Shown here: in pieces, positions 54,506 through 64,000 of the stretch
Layout of the letters: the number at the start of each line of letters is the position of its first letter
Numbering within the stretch: position 1 is the stretch's first letter
Assembly (NCBI GenBank): GCA_016704425.1
Contig: JADJAC010000009.1
Location: forward strand, 1 to 64,000
DNA: 64,000 bases
Source: Sphingomonadales bacterium
GTDB taxonomy: Bacteria > Pseudomonadota > Alphaproteobacteria > Sphingomonadales > Sphingomonadaceae
Direction: 5' to 3'
Translations under genes and position numbers: made by a program
Notes under the pieces: model-generated
Databases searched by the model: none
The model's input: only the letters and a program-made list of their open reading frames with translations
Told to the model about the DNA's origin: nothing

Positions 54506-55852
54506 ATGCTCACGAATGAACAAGCGAAAGATCGTGCCGCCGATCTGGTCCGGCGCGCAATGACGGCAGGCGCCGACGCCTGCGATGTGGTCTATTCCGG
54601 CGATGGTGCGACACAAGTCCAGATGCGCCTTGGCGTGCTGGAAGATGTCGATCGTTCAGAGGGCGAGGATATCGGCCTCAGGGTCTTTGTCGGGAATCGT
54701 TCGGCGAGCGCATCCTCGTCCGACCTGTCGATCGAGGCAATGAATGCACTGGCCGAACGCGCGGTTGCAATGGCCCGCGAGGCTCCGGAAGATCCCTATG
54801 CTGGCCTAGCCCCTGAAAACCGTCTGATGCAGGACGAATTGCCAGCGCTTGAGCTGTTCGACAAAACAGAAGTGCACCCGCAAGATTTGCGCGAACGCGC
54901 GCTGGCCGCAGAGGAAGCGGCCCGCTCGGTCAAAGGGGTCACAAACAGCGAAGGCGCCGGTGCCAGTGCGTCGATGGCCGTGATGGCCTTGGCGACGAGC
55001 CATGGCTTTGCCGCGAGTTATAGCGGCTCCAGCCACGGAATTTCCGCAAGTGTACTCGCCGGAGAAGGCGGCAGCATGCAGCGCGATTATGCCTACCATT
55101 CTGCGCGGCATCTCTCCGATCTGGAAGCGCCCCAGGATATCGGCAAGGTGGCGGGAGACAGAGCCATTGCACGCCTTAACCCGATCAAGCTCAAGAGCGG
55201 GGCAATGCCCGTCATCTTCGATCCGCGCGTTGGCAATTCCCTGCTGGGGCATCTGGCCGGAGCCATCACGGGCGCTGCAGTCGCACGCAAGACCAGCTTC
55301 CTGCTCGACAGGCTGGAAAAAGCGGTCTTCGCTTCGGGGGTTCAGGTCATTGATGATCCTTTGCGCTTACGTGGTTTGCGCTCGAGGCCATTTGACGGGG
55401 AAGGCCTTGCAACCCATCGCACCCAGATCATTCTGGACGGGATGCTGACCGGTTGGCTGGTCGACAGCGCCTCGGGCCGCCAGTTGGGGCTGCCGCCCAC
55501 AGGCCACGCGACCCGAGGAGGCGGTGGAGGGCCCGGCACAGGCACATCCAATCTGCACATGGCAGCAGGAAACGTCAGCCCCGCGGACCTGATGGCAGAC
55601 ATCAAATACGGAATCTATGTCAACGAACTGATCGGCATGGGCGTCAATGGGCTGACGGGTGACTATAGCCGTGGCGCTTCCGGGTTCCTCATCATCGACG
55701 GAGACATTGCGGGCCCGGTGGCGGAAGTGACGATTGCTGGTAATCTCAAGGACATGTTTGCTGCACTCATTCCCGCCAATGATCTGGAGTTCCGCTACGC
55801 AACGAATGTTCCAACGTTGCGCGTGGACGGGATGACGCTGGCTGGTGACTGA
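54506..55852 (+). CDS. pmbA: TldD/PmbA family metallopeptidase (TldE subunit)
   Basis: 448 aa from ATG 54506. PmbA/TldE pairs with TldD in a protease that matures peptides such as microcin B17 and degrades CcdA. As expected for the TldE subunit, no HExxH zinc motif is present. Family stretches include LGVLEDVDRSEGEDIGLRVF, VFASGVQVIDDPLRLRG, RSRPFDGEG and GVNGLTGDYSRGASGF. No ribosome-binding site is obvious; an in-frame codon at 54458 is possible. The last bases overlap the IMPase-family gene start by 8 bp. TldD is not in the window. Confidence 0.9.
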   Translation: MLTNEQAKDRAADLVRRAMTAGADACDVVYSGDGATQVQMRLGVLEDVDRSEGEDIGLRVFVGNRSASASSSDLSIEAMNALAERAVAMAREAPEDPYAGLAPENRLMQDELPALELFDKTEVHPQDLRERALAAEEAARSVKGVTNSEGAGASASMAVMALATSHGFAASYSGSSHGISASVLAGEGGSMQRDYAYHSARHLSDLEAPQDIGKVAGDRAIARLNPIKLKSGAMPVIFDPRVGNSLLGHLAGAITGAAVARKTSFLLDRLEKAVFASGVQVIDDPLRLRGLRSRPFDGEGLATHRTQIILDGMLTGWLVDSASGRQLGLPPTGHATRGGGGGPGTGTSNLHMAAGNVSPADLMADIKYGIYVNELIGMGVNGLTGDYSRGASGFLIIDGDIAGPVAEVTIAGNLKDMFAALIPANDLEFRYATNVPTLRVDGMTLAGD

Positions 55853-56624
55853 CACTCTTCTCGACGCCGTCAGCGCGGTTGCGCGCGAGGCAGGCGCACT
55901 TGCCATGAACCATTGGCGCGGCGATTTCGAACAATGGGAAAAATCGCCGGGTAACCCGGTCAGCGAAGTCGATCTGGCCGTTGACCAACTGCTCCAAGAC
56001 CGACTGGCCGCGCTTGATCCGGAAGCAGGCTGGCTCTCTGAAGAGACGGCCGACAGCGCCGAGCGCCTTTTGCTTCCGCGGGTCTGGGTGGTCGACCCCA
56101 TCGACGGAACACGCGATTTCGTGCGCGGGCGGCGCGGCTGGGCAATTTCCATTGCACTCGTCGAAGGCGGGCGGCCCTTGCTTGGCGTGCTCGATGCCCC
56201 GGCTCGCGGGGAACATTGGAGCGCTGCCGCCGGAACGGGTGCACTTCGCAATGGCCAGCTTGTCCGTCCCAGCAGAATAACGACGCTTTCCGGGGCCCGT
56301 GTGCCCGCCGATGTCGTCCCGAGAATAGACAGCGATCTGGTAACGGTTGAAAAGCCCAACTCGATTGCGCTGCGGATGGCAATGGTCGCGGCTGGAGAAG
56401 CCGATCTTGTCGCAACGCTGCGCTGGGGTTTCGAGTGGGATATTGCCGCCGCCGCGCTGATTGCGCAGGAAGCAGGCGCCACCGTGACAGATGCGCGCGG
56501 CAATACACTCAGATACAATTCGACGCGCGGCGATGCGTTTGGCGTGCTCGCCGCCAGCCCGGGCATCCACGCAGAAGCTGTTTCCCGCCTTGCGGAGCGG
56601 GCCAACTCGGCCTTTGCGCGCTGA
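55845..56624 (+). CDS. Inositol monophosphatase family protein (CysQ/IMPase-like)
   Basis: A 259-aa Mg-dependent sugar or nucleotide phosphatase. The metal-binding motifs are WLSEETADS, WVVDPIDGTRDFVRG and, near the C-terminus, GFEWDIAAAALIAQEAGA. Known substrates in the family include inositol 1-phosphate, 3'-phosphoadenosine 5'-phosphate and fructose 1,6-bisphosphate; which applies is not clear. It overlaps pmbA by 8 bp, so they are co-transcribed. Confidence 0.9.
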   Translation: MTDTLLDAVSAVAREAGALAMNHWRGDFEQWEKSPGNPVSEVDLAVDQLLQDRLAALDPEAGWLSEETADSAERLLLPRVWVVDPIDGTRDFVRGRRGWAISIALVEGGRPLLGVLDAPARGEHWSAAAGTGALRNGQLVRPSRITTLSGARVPADVVPRIDSDLVTVEKPNSIALRMAMVAAGEADLVATLRWGFEWDIAAAALIAQEAGATVTDARGNTLRYNSTRGDAFGVLAASPGIHAEAVSRLAERANSAFAR

Positions 56625-56673
56625 GCAGGTCGGAGTGGCTTGCCTTTTGATCATGCGCGCCTAAACTTTGGCG

Positions 56674-57114
56674 ATGCTTAGCCTTATTGCCTTTGCTGCC
56701 AATGTCGCAACATTGACGATGCCCGAACGCGCAGCGATCTTCGTCGGCGCCGGTGCAACCAAGCGCGGCGCGCGGTGGATGATCTGCAAGGAAGACCTCA
56801 ACGCCTCTGCACGGATCGACCAGATCGAGGATCTGAATGGCGACGGCCGACCTGAAGCGGTGGTGGGCGAAGATGGAACCTATTGCTACGGCGCCGCGGG
56901 CACGGGCTTTACGCTGTTGACCAAGCAGGCAAACGGCAAATGGAAGGCGATCTACGCAAGTGAGGGCATTCCTGAATTCCTGAAAAAGAGGGGCGTCGGC
57001 GGGTGGCCGGATATATCTGTTGGCGGCCCGGGATTTTGCTTTCCTGTCTTACGCTGGAACGGGCGCGCCTACGTCTTCAATCGGCGCGAGTATGAAGGCC
57101 GGCCCTGCCGGTAA
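56674..57114 (+). CDS. Hypothetical secreted protein with FG-GAP-like repeat
   Basis: About 146 aa. The N-terminus (MLSLIAFAANVATLTM) is a short hydrophobic signal. The middle, IEDLNGDGRPEAVVGEDGTYCYG, resembles an FG-GAP/integrin-type calcium-binding loop (DxNxDGxxE), and the C-terminal part (GGPGFCFPVLRWNGRAYVF) repeats a beta pattern with cysteines. Probably exported; function unknown. It overlaps the start of trmB by 23 bp. Confidence 0.7.
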   Translation: MLSLIAFAANVATLTMPERAAIFVGAGATKRGARWMICKEDLNASARIDQIEDLNGDGRPEAVVGEDGTYCYGAAGTGFTLLTKQANGKWKAIYASEGIPEFLKKRGVGGWPDISVGGPGFCFPVLRWNGRAYVFNRREYEGRPCR

Positions 57115-57799
57115 CGCGCCTTTGAGTGACCCGACGACGATTGGCCGCCTCTATGGCCGGCGCCAGGGGCACAAGTTGCGTGCAGGACAGGCGGGCCTTG
57201 TCGAGGACTTGCTGCCCCGCATCAGCGTTCCCGAAGGCCCGCTCGATTCCCGTATCCTGTTCGGCGATGATCGGCCCTTGCAACTGGAGATCGGCTTCGG
57301 CGCGGGCGAGCATCTCGCGGGACAGGCGAAGCTGCATCCCGATCATGGCCTTATCGGCTGCGAGCCGTTCATCAACGGCGTGGTCGGTGCCTTGCAGCAT
57401 GTGCAGGCGGACGGGCTGGAGAATGTCCGCCTCCATATGGGCGACGCGCTCGACGTGCTGGCCCGCCTGCCCGATGCCTCACTTGAGCGGGTCTACCTCC
57501 TCCACCCCGATCCCTGGCCCAAGGCTCGCCACGCCAAGCGCCGCTTCATGAATCCCGGCCCGCTCGACAGGATCGCGGCCAAGCTCAAAACCGGCGGTGA
57601 ATTTCGCTTCGGCACCGATCATCCGGTCTATCTGCGCTGGGCGCTGATGCAGATGAACCGTCGGCGGGATTTCGCGTGGCAGATTGCGGATGCCAGCGAT
57701 TTTCTCAAACGCCCGGCAGACTGGCCAGAGACGCGCTACGAGCGCAAAGCCCGGCGGCTGGGGCATGAAGTCTGGTATTTTCGTTGGAGGCGTATTTAA
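57092..57799 (+). CDS. trmB: tRNA (guanine(46)-N(7))-methyltransferase
   Basis: A 235-aa class I methyltransferase that makes m7G46. The SAM loop LEIGFGAGEHLAGQAKLHP, GCEPFINGVVGALQHV, VYLLHPDPWPKARHAKRRF with the catalytic Asp, and GGEFRFGTDHPVYLRWAL are all conserved. The N-terminus TTIGRLYGRRQGHKLRAGQ is typical. Start at ATG 57092 inside the preceding gene; the frame is open upstream to 57020. It is the last housekeeping gene before the integrase-led accessory region, so its 3' end may be the integration point. Confidence 0.93.
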   Translation: MKAGPAGNAPLSDPTTIGRLYGRRQGHKLRAGQAGLVEDLLPRISVPEGPLDSRILFGDDRPLQLEIGFGAGEHLAGQAKLHPDHGLIGCEPFINGVVGALQHVQADGLENVRLHMGDALDVLARLPDASLERVYLLHPDPWPKARHAKRRFMNPGPLDRIAAKLKTGGEFRFGTDHPVYLRWALMQMNRRRDFAWQIADASDFLKRPADWPETRYERKARRLGHEVWYFRWRRI

Positions 57800-57882
57800 G
57801 GGCACCTCTAGCGTAGAATTACCGCTTTATTCCAACAGGTTATCTACTCTACAGTTTTCGTCCCTTGGCGGCAATTTCCGCC

Positions 57883-57915
57883 CCGGTGATTACCCGGTGA
57901 TTGCTGGGTGATTGC
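57883..57915 (+). repeat. Three tandem 11-bp repeats upstream of the integrase
   Basis: CCGGTGATTAC, CCGGTGATTGC and TGGGTGATTGC follow one another without gaps, and a fourth unit begins with TGG. They lie 27 bp upstream of the integrase ATG. Direct repeats at this spacing are typical of integrase arm-type binding sites at an att locus. Confidence 0.5.
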
Positions 57916-57941
57916 TGGACGCCGCGTTTGGAGGCGAAAAA

Positions 57942-59234
57942 ATGGCGAGTGGAAAGATAACGAAACGGACGGTCGACGCCCTGATTGCATCGCGGTCAGA
58001 AGGCTTCTTGTGGGATGACGGCATCAAAGGCTTTGGTGCCAAGATCACGAAGAGTGGTGCGGTTTCCTACATCCTGCAATTCCGCATGGGCGGGCGCGAA
58101 GCAAGCACGCGACGCTATACGATCGGCAGTCATGGATCGCCGTGGACACCTGCAACCGCCCGAGAAGAGGCGCAGCGCCTTTTCCTGCTTATCGCGCAAG
58201 GTATCGATCCGGTCGAAGTCGAGAAACAGCGTCGCCGCGAAGCGGTCGACCTCGCGTTCAGCAATTATGCGGAACGCTTTGAAAGGTCGTGCGTCGGCAG
58301 AGGCTGGAAGGTGCTGGTCGCGCGCTCATTCAGGATTCATGTGAAGCCGGTACTGGGCAGCAAGCCGCTACCCAAAATCACCCGATCTGATGTGGTCGCC
58401 GTGTTTGATCGGATGCCCGACTGCCAGGTTGCCAACCGTCGCAATGTCTTCGCCGTGCTGCGACGCATGTTCCGTTGGGCGGTCAGTCGGGGCGATATTG
58501 ATCGTAGCCCCATGGAAGGGATGGAGACGCCACCTGCTGTCAAAGCACGGGATCGATGGCTTTCTGATCAGGAATTAGCCAGAATTTGGGAGCATGCCCC
58601 CAAGACCCACCATTGCTTTGGCCCGATTGTGCGACTGCTCATCGTGACCGGACAGAGACGCGAGGAAGTTTCGTCGTTGTCCTGGGAGGAGCTCGACCGG
58701 ACCGAACTGATGTGGACGTTGCCCGGCGATCGCGCGAAGAACGGCGAGCCCAACCGCGTTCCACTCAATGAACTTGCAGTCGCTGTGCTCGACGCTGTTG
58801 CCGGGAAATCAACTTGGCCAAGACGGGGCAAGGTTTTCTCCACCTCAACAGGCGGTGGGTTTACTGGTTATCACAAAGGGAAGGAAAAGCTTGATCGAAT
58901 GGTTGCCGAGGATGGCGGCGATCCGATTGCGCCTTGGCGGCTACACGATCTTCGCCGAACGCTCGCTACCGGATTTCAGCGGCTGGGCGTTCGCTTTGAA
59001 GTCACCGAAGCGGTGTTGAATCATGTCGGCGGGTCTCGCGCCGGGGTCGCCGGTATCTATCAGCGGCATGACTGGAAGGCCGAGAAGCGGGATGCGCTCG
59101 ACCTCTGGAATAGTCATGTCGTTTCGATTCTCGCCAAGGCGGATGGAGTCATCAATGGTGTGAACTTCGGCAAAGCTCATAGCGACATCGCTGCGCAGCC
59201 CGCTTTACCTACAAACGCTGCGGCGGCGGCCTAG
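57942..59234 (+). CDS. Tyrosine-type site-specific integrase (P4 family)
   Basis: A 430-aa integrase. The N-terminal arm-binding domain begins KITKRTVDALIASRSEGFLW. The catalytic domain has Arg in VTGQRREEVSSLSWEEL, HxxR in RLHDLRRTLATGFQ and Tyr in GIYQRHDWKAEKR. GGAGG precedes ATG 57942. It differs clearly in sequence from the integrase at 13721-14944, so the two elements are unrelated. It follows trmB by 142 bp and points into the toxin-antitoxin and metal-resistance genes, whose right boundary is outside the window. Confidence 0.92.
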   Translation: MASGKITKRTVDALIASRSEGFLWDDGIKGFGAKITKSGAVSYILQFRMGGREASTRRYTIGSHGSPWTPATAREEAQRLFLLIAQGIDPVEVEKQRRREAVDLAFSNYAERFERSCVGRGWKVLVARSFRIHVKPVLGSKPLPKITRSDVVAVFDRMPDCQVANRRNVFAVLRRMFRWAVSRGDIDRSPMEGMETPPAVKARDRWLSDQELARIWEHAPKTHHCFGPIVRLLIVTGQRREEVSSLSWEELDRTELMWTLPGDRAKNGEPNRVPLNELAVAVLDAVAGKSTWPRRGKVFSTSTGGGFTGYHKGKEKLDRMVAEDGGDPIAPWRLHDLRRTLATGFQRLGVRFEVTEAVLNHVGGSRAGVAGIYQRHDWKAEKRDALDLWNSHVVSILAKADGVINGVNFGKAHSDIAAQPALPTNAAAAA

Positions 59235-59240
59235 ACACAA

Positions 59241-59258
59241 GGTAACGCATATGTTACC
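59241..59258. promoter_or_regulatory. Palindromic operator upstream of the toxin-antitoxin pair
   Basis: GGTAAC and GTTACC are separated by GCATAT, a perfect 6-bp inverted repeat 15 bp before the toxin start. HTH antitoxins of this kind usually repress their own operon through such a site. Confidence 0.55.
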
Positions 59259-59272
59259 AATATCGGTGCAAT

Positions 59273-59611
59273 GTGATTGTTGAGGAATATATTCGCGAAG
59301 ACGGTTCTTGCCCGTTCCGGGGTTGGTTCGACGATCTCGATGTTCAGGCTGCGGCCAAGGTGGCGACGTCCATCGTCCGAATGGAACTGGGCAATCTGTC
59401 GAACGTCAAATGGATCGGCGGCGGGCTTGGCGAATACCGGATCGACTGGGGACCGGGATACCGGCTCTATCTCGCCCAGGATGGGGATGAACTGATCATA
59501 CTTTTCGTGGGCGGGACCAAGAAGCGGCAGCAGGCGGATATCAAGCAGGCGGGCGCATTGCTCGACGAGTACAAGGGCCGGAAGGCCAAGATGAAGAAGG
59601 CAAGGAGTTAG
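59273..59611 (+). CDS. RelE/ParE-superfamily toxin (HigB-type addiction module killer)
   Basis: A 112-aa basic protein starting GTG at 59273 (IVEEYIREDGSCPFRGWFDDL). The core KVATSIVRMELGNLSNVKWIGGGLGEYRIDWGPGYRLY followed by LIILFVGGTKKRQQADI matches the phage-Gp49/HigB-like addiction-module killer family, predicted ribosome-dependent mRNA interferases. It precedes its antitoxin by 5 bp, the toxin-first order of higBA-type modules, and sits directly after the integrase, where it would stabilise the element. Confidence 0.88.
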   Translation: MIVEEYIREDGSCPFRGWFDDLDVQAAAKVATSIVRMELGNLSNVKWIGGGLGEYRIDWGPGYRLYLAQDGDELIILFVGGTKKRQQADIKQAGALLDEYKGRKAKMKKARS

Positions 59612-59616
59612 GCACA

Positions 59617-59940
59617 GTGGCACTGACACGCGATTTCAAGGAGACGGTGAAGGAGCGCGCCGCGCGCGATCCTGCCTTCGCCAAAGCCATGCTCGACGAG
59701 GCAGCGACCGCGTTTCTCAACGGCGAGCCGCACGTTTCGCGCCTGATCCTTCGTGACCTGGTCAATGCCTCGGTCGGGTTCGAGGATCTGGCCAACGAAA
59801 CCAATCGCCCAAGCAAGAGCCTGCACCGCATGCTTTCGGAGAAGGGCAATCCGAGCATGGACAATTTGGCTGCGATCTTCAGCGCAGTTCGCAAGCGGCT
59901 TGGCGTGGCATTCGAGGCTCATGGCGTCGAGGCGGCGTGA
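59617..59940 (+). CDS. Addiction module antitoxin (HTH, HigA-like)
   Basis: A 107-aa protein (GTG start, MALTRDFKETVKERAARDPA). The C-terminal half contains the helix-turn-helix VGFEDLANETNRPSKSLHRMLS followed by GNPSMDNLAAIFSAVRKRLG, the pattern of antidote proteins paired with Gp49-like toxins. It neutralises the toxin and probably represses the operon at the palindrome upstream. Confidence 0.88.
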   Translation: MALTRDFKETVKERAARDPAFAKAMLDEAATAFLNGEPHVSRLILRDLVNASVGFEDLANETNRPSKSLHRMLSEKGNPSMDNLAAIFSAVRKRLGVAFEAHGVEAA

Positions 59941-60130
59941 AACAAGCAGGAACGGGTTGGACTTGAAGCGCGGCCAAGGTGGCATAAGGGGACAGGTGAA
60001 CAGCGCAAAACCGTTACTACTCCAAAGTTTCGCAGAACAAATTTGATTGTGAGGTTTGCCCGGCCAAATTCGGCTGTCGCGCGGGCGCACTCATGCCGAT
60101 GCTGTCCCATCAAATGCCGGGAGAAAACCC

Positions 60131-62649
<2,519 letters not shown>

Positions 62650-62653
<4 letters not shown>

Positions 62654-63894
62654 CTACCCACTCCATCGTGCCCAGCCGCCCAAAGATCATGGGCGTTGAT
62701 CCGAAGTCGCGAGATCGCTCGTGACGCTTCGGCGCGCGCGGCGGTCTCCGCCTTCAAGGCGTCCTGTGCCTGACGCTCGGCGTATAGCAGGTCGGCAAGG
62801 TCGACGCCGCCCAATCTATAGCCCTGGCGCAAACGGTAGGCTGCCATTTCGCTGCTGGTTCGGGCATCGAGACTGCGTTGCCATGCCGACCAGCTGTTGA
62901 TCGCCTGGGCAAAGTCGGTGGCAGCGGCCTCCTCGGCCGTAAACCGCGCGGCAGCGAACTCGGCGGTCGCGGCGCGGGCTTCCGCATCGGCCTGATCGGC
63001 CGAGGCGGACCTGCCCGCACCGCCAATCGGGATCGATGCCACCACCCCGATGCCGCGCTCGGCTCCGCCCCGCTCGCTGAACAGGCGCAAGCCGAGTGTC
63101 GGATCGGGAATCCGGTCTCGGCGCGCTCGCTCGGCCAGGATCGTCTGTCGATCGGCCTCGGCCTTCGCAGCAGCCAGGCCATGATCCTGAGCGAGCGCCT
63201 GATCACGAAGTATGTCGAGCATGACCGGCGGCATCACCGGGTCTGGCAATTCCGGCACCTCGGCAGGCAGCGGCAGCGATGGGAACTGCACCTCTAGCCG
63301 CGAGCGCGCGATTTGCGCGCGCGACCGGCTCTGGTCGAGCGCGACCCGCGCGGTTGCCAGCGCCGAGCGAGCCCGATCGGCATCGACCGGTGCTGCGTCC
63401 TGGAGGGCAACCCGGCGTTCGACGGAAGTCAGGTCTGCTGTCAGGTTGGCCACCGCAGCTTCGTTGGCCTTGATCTCTGCACCGGCTGCCAGCCAATCCC
63501 ACCAGATGTCGTTGAGGAGCTGCACTGCGCTATGGCGGGCACCGGCAATCCGATAGTCCGCCGCCGCAACTCCGAACTCACCCGCCCTGCGGTCAAGTGC
63601 GGCCTTGCCGGGCAACCGGAAACCCCGTTCGAGCGTAACATCGTATTCGCTGAATTCGCCTTCGCGGTCGATCCGGCGCCTGGCATAGGATCCGCTGACA
63701 GTGAACTCATAGGGGCCGGCGCGCTGACCGCGTGCAGCACCCCGCGCTGCGTCGCTGCGGGCAATGCTTGCCTGGACCAAAGGATGGTCTTCGACCGCGC
63801 GCTCGACGGCTTCTGCGGGCAGCAGCGTCGAGACTTCGTTGGCGAGGGCCGCTCCGGACAAAAGCAGCGCGGGCAGGATTAGATAGCGGTTCAT
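62650..63894 (-). CDS. TolC-family outer membrane efflux protein (CzcC-like)
   Basis: A 414-aa outer-membrane channel of a tripartite metal efflux pump. The signal peptide is MNRYLILPALLLSGAALA. Two long coiled-coil repeats with internal similarity follow (HSAVQLLNDIWWDWLAAGAE; AATDFAQAINSWSAWQRSL), with the family turn YRLGGVDLADLLYAERQA. Its start overlaps the czcA stop (ATGA) and its end overlaps the ATPase start, so the three are one transcript. Confidence 0.9.
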
Positions 63895-64000
63895 GCGGGG
63901 TATCCTTCGTCATCACCCTGGGCTTCGCGTTCAGCGAGCGACTCGCCGAACCGCTCGTAGAGCATCGGCAAAAGCACCAAGGTCAGCAGGGTGGATGTGA
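63891..64000 (-). CDS. czcA: RND heavy-metal efflux pump permease, C-terminal end (runs off the window)
   Basis: The last 36 codons read TSTLLTLVLLPMLYERFGES followed by a short acidic tail ending YPA. This is the typical end of CzcA-type RND permeases (last membrane helix and LPxLYxRFG). The rest lies right of the window. The stop overlaps the czcC-like start. Confidence 0.8.
   Translation of the reverse strand, partial: TSTLLTLVLLPMLYERFGESLAEREAQGDDEGYPA

Noticed and set aside
55367..56605. A 412-codon frame antisense to pmbA and the IMPase-family gene
   Set aside because: Ser/Arg/Pro-rich composition, no domain pattern, and both genes on the other strand are intact.

Overview
The window is a chromosomal segment of an alphaproteobacterium, most likely of the order Sphingomonadales. 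Supporting signs are the three-subunit transhydrogenase layout (PntAa/PntAb/PntB), a tiny aa3 cytochrome oxidase subunit IV protein, the CtrA inhibitor SciP, a large TonB-dependent receptor, and high-GC, tightly packed genes. Species cannot be fixed from the sequence alone.

Layout. (1) 1-14944 is an integrated island beside tRNA-Val(UAC) (15110-15185). It carries an integrase (13721-14944), a truncated second integrase behind it, a replication/excision-type module (DUF3631 ATPase, excisionase-like HTH, a 552-aa unknown) and a surface-glycan module. The glycan module has a flippase, two glycosyltransferases, an FkbM methyltransferase, an ATP-grasp/low-molecular-weight phosphatase fusion and a GINT1_N-like protein. 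(2) 15239-31179 is core metabolism: a MarR-like regulator, the pnt transhydrogenase operon (pntB disrupted, with an extra gene inside the operon), an NtrC-type regulator, a methylsuccinyl-CoA-dehydrogenase-like enzyme, a predicted SLOG-SLATT membrane protein, glpK, a PQQ alcohol dehydrogenase and a radical SAM protein. (3) 30739-40748, on the minus strand, holds a broken acyl-CoA synthetase and an unusual cassette: a TonB receptor followed by three TPR- or domain-coupled modifying enzymes (sulfotransferase, Asp/Asn beta-hydroxylase, 2OG-Fe(II) oxygenase). (4) 40768-44106 is a mobile-element scar: an IS6 remnant, an SDR gene and a decayed IS1380 transposase. (5) 44476-57799 is housekeeping: a permuted ATP-grasp/alpha-E/transglutaminase operon, pdxH, a CDF transporter, mnmA, sciP, rsmE, ubiA, pmbA, an IMPase-family gene and trmB. 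(6) 57883-64000 is a second integrase-led accessory region with a HigB/HigA-like toxin-antitoxin pair and the end of a heavy-metal efflux operon (czcA, czcC, P1B-4 ATPase).

Many genes between 17.8 and 48.9 kb carry single-base indels: pntB, the acyl-CoA synthetase, the beta-hydroxylase, the sulfotransferase, both IS transposases, a periplasmic protein, the transglutaminase, the ATP-grasp/alpha-E gene and pdxH. Genes from 49 to 64 kb are intact. This reflects either an error-prone assembly stretch or real decay. I annotate these loci as one gene each and mark them as frame-disrupted.

The best candidates for something new are the TonB receptor/TPR-enzyme cassette, the SLOG-SLATT protein and the ATP-grasp-phosphatase fusion.
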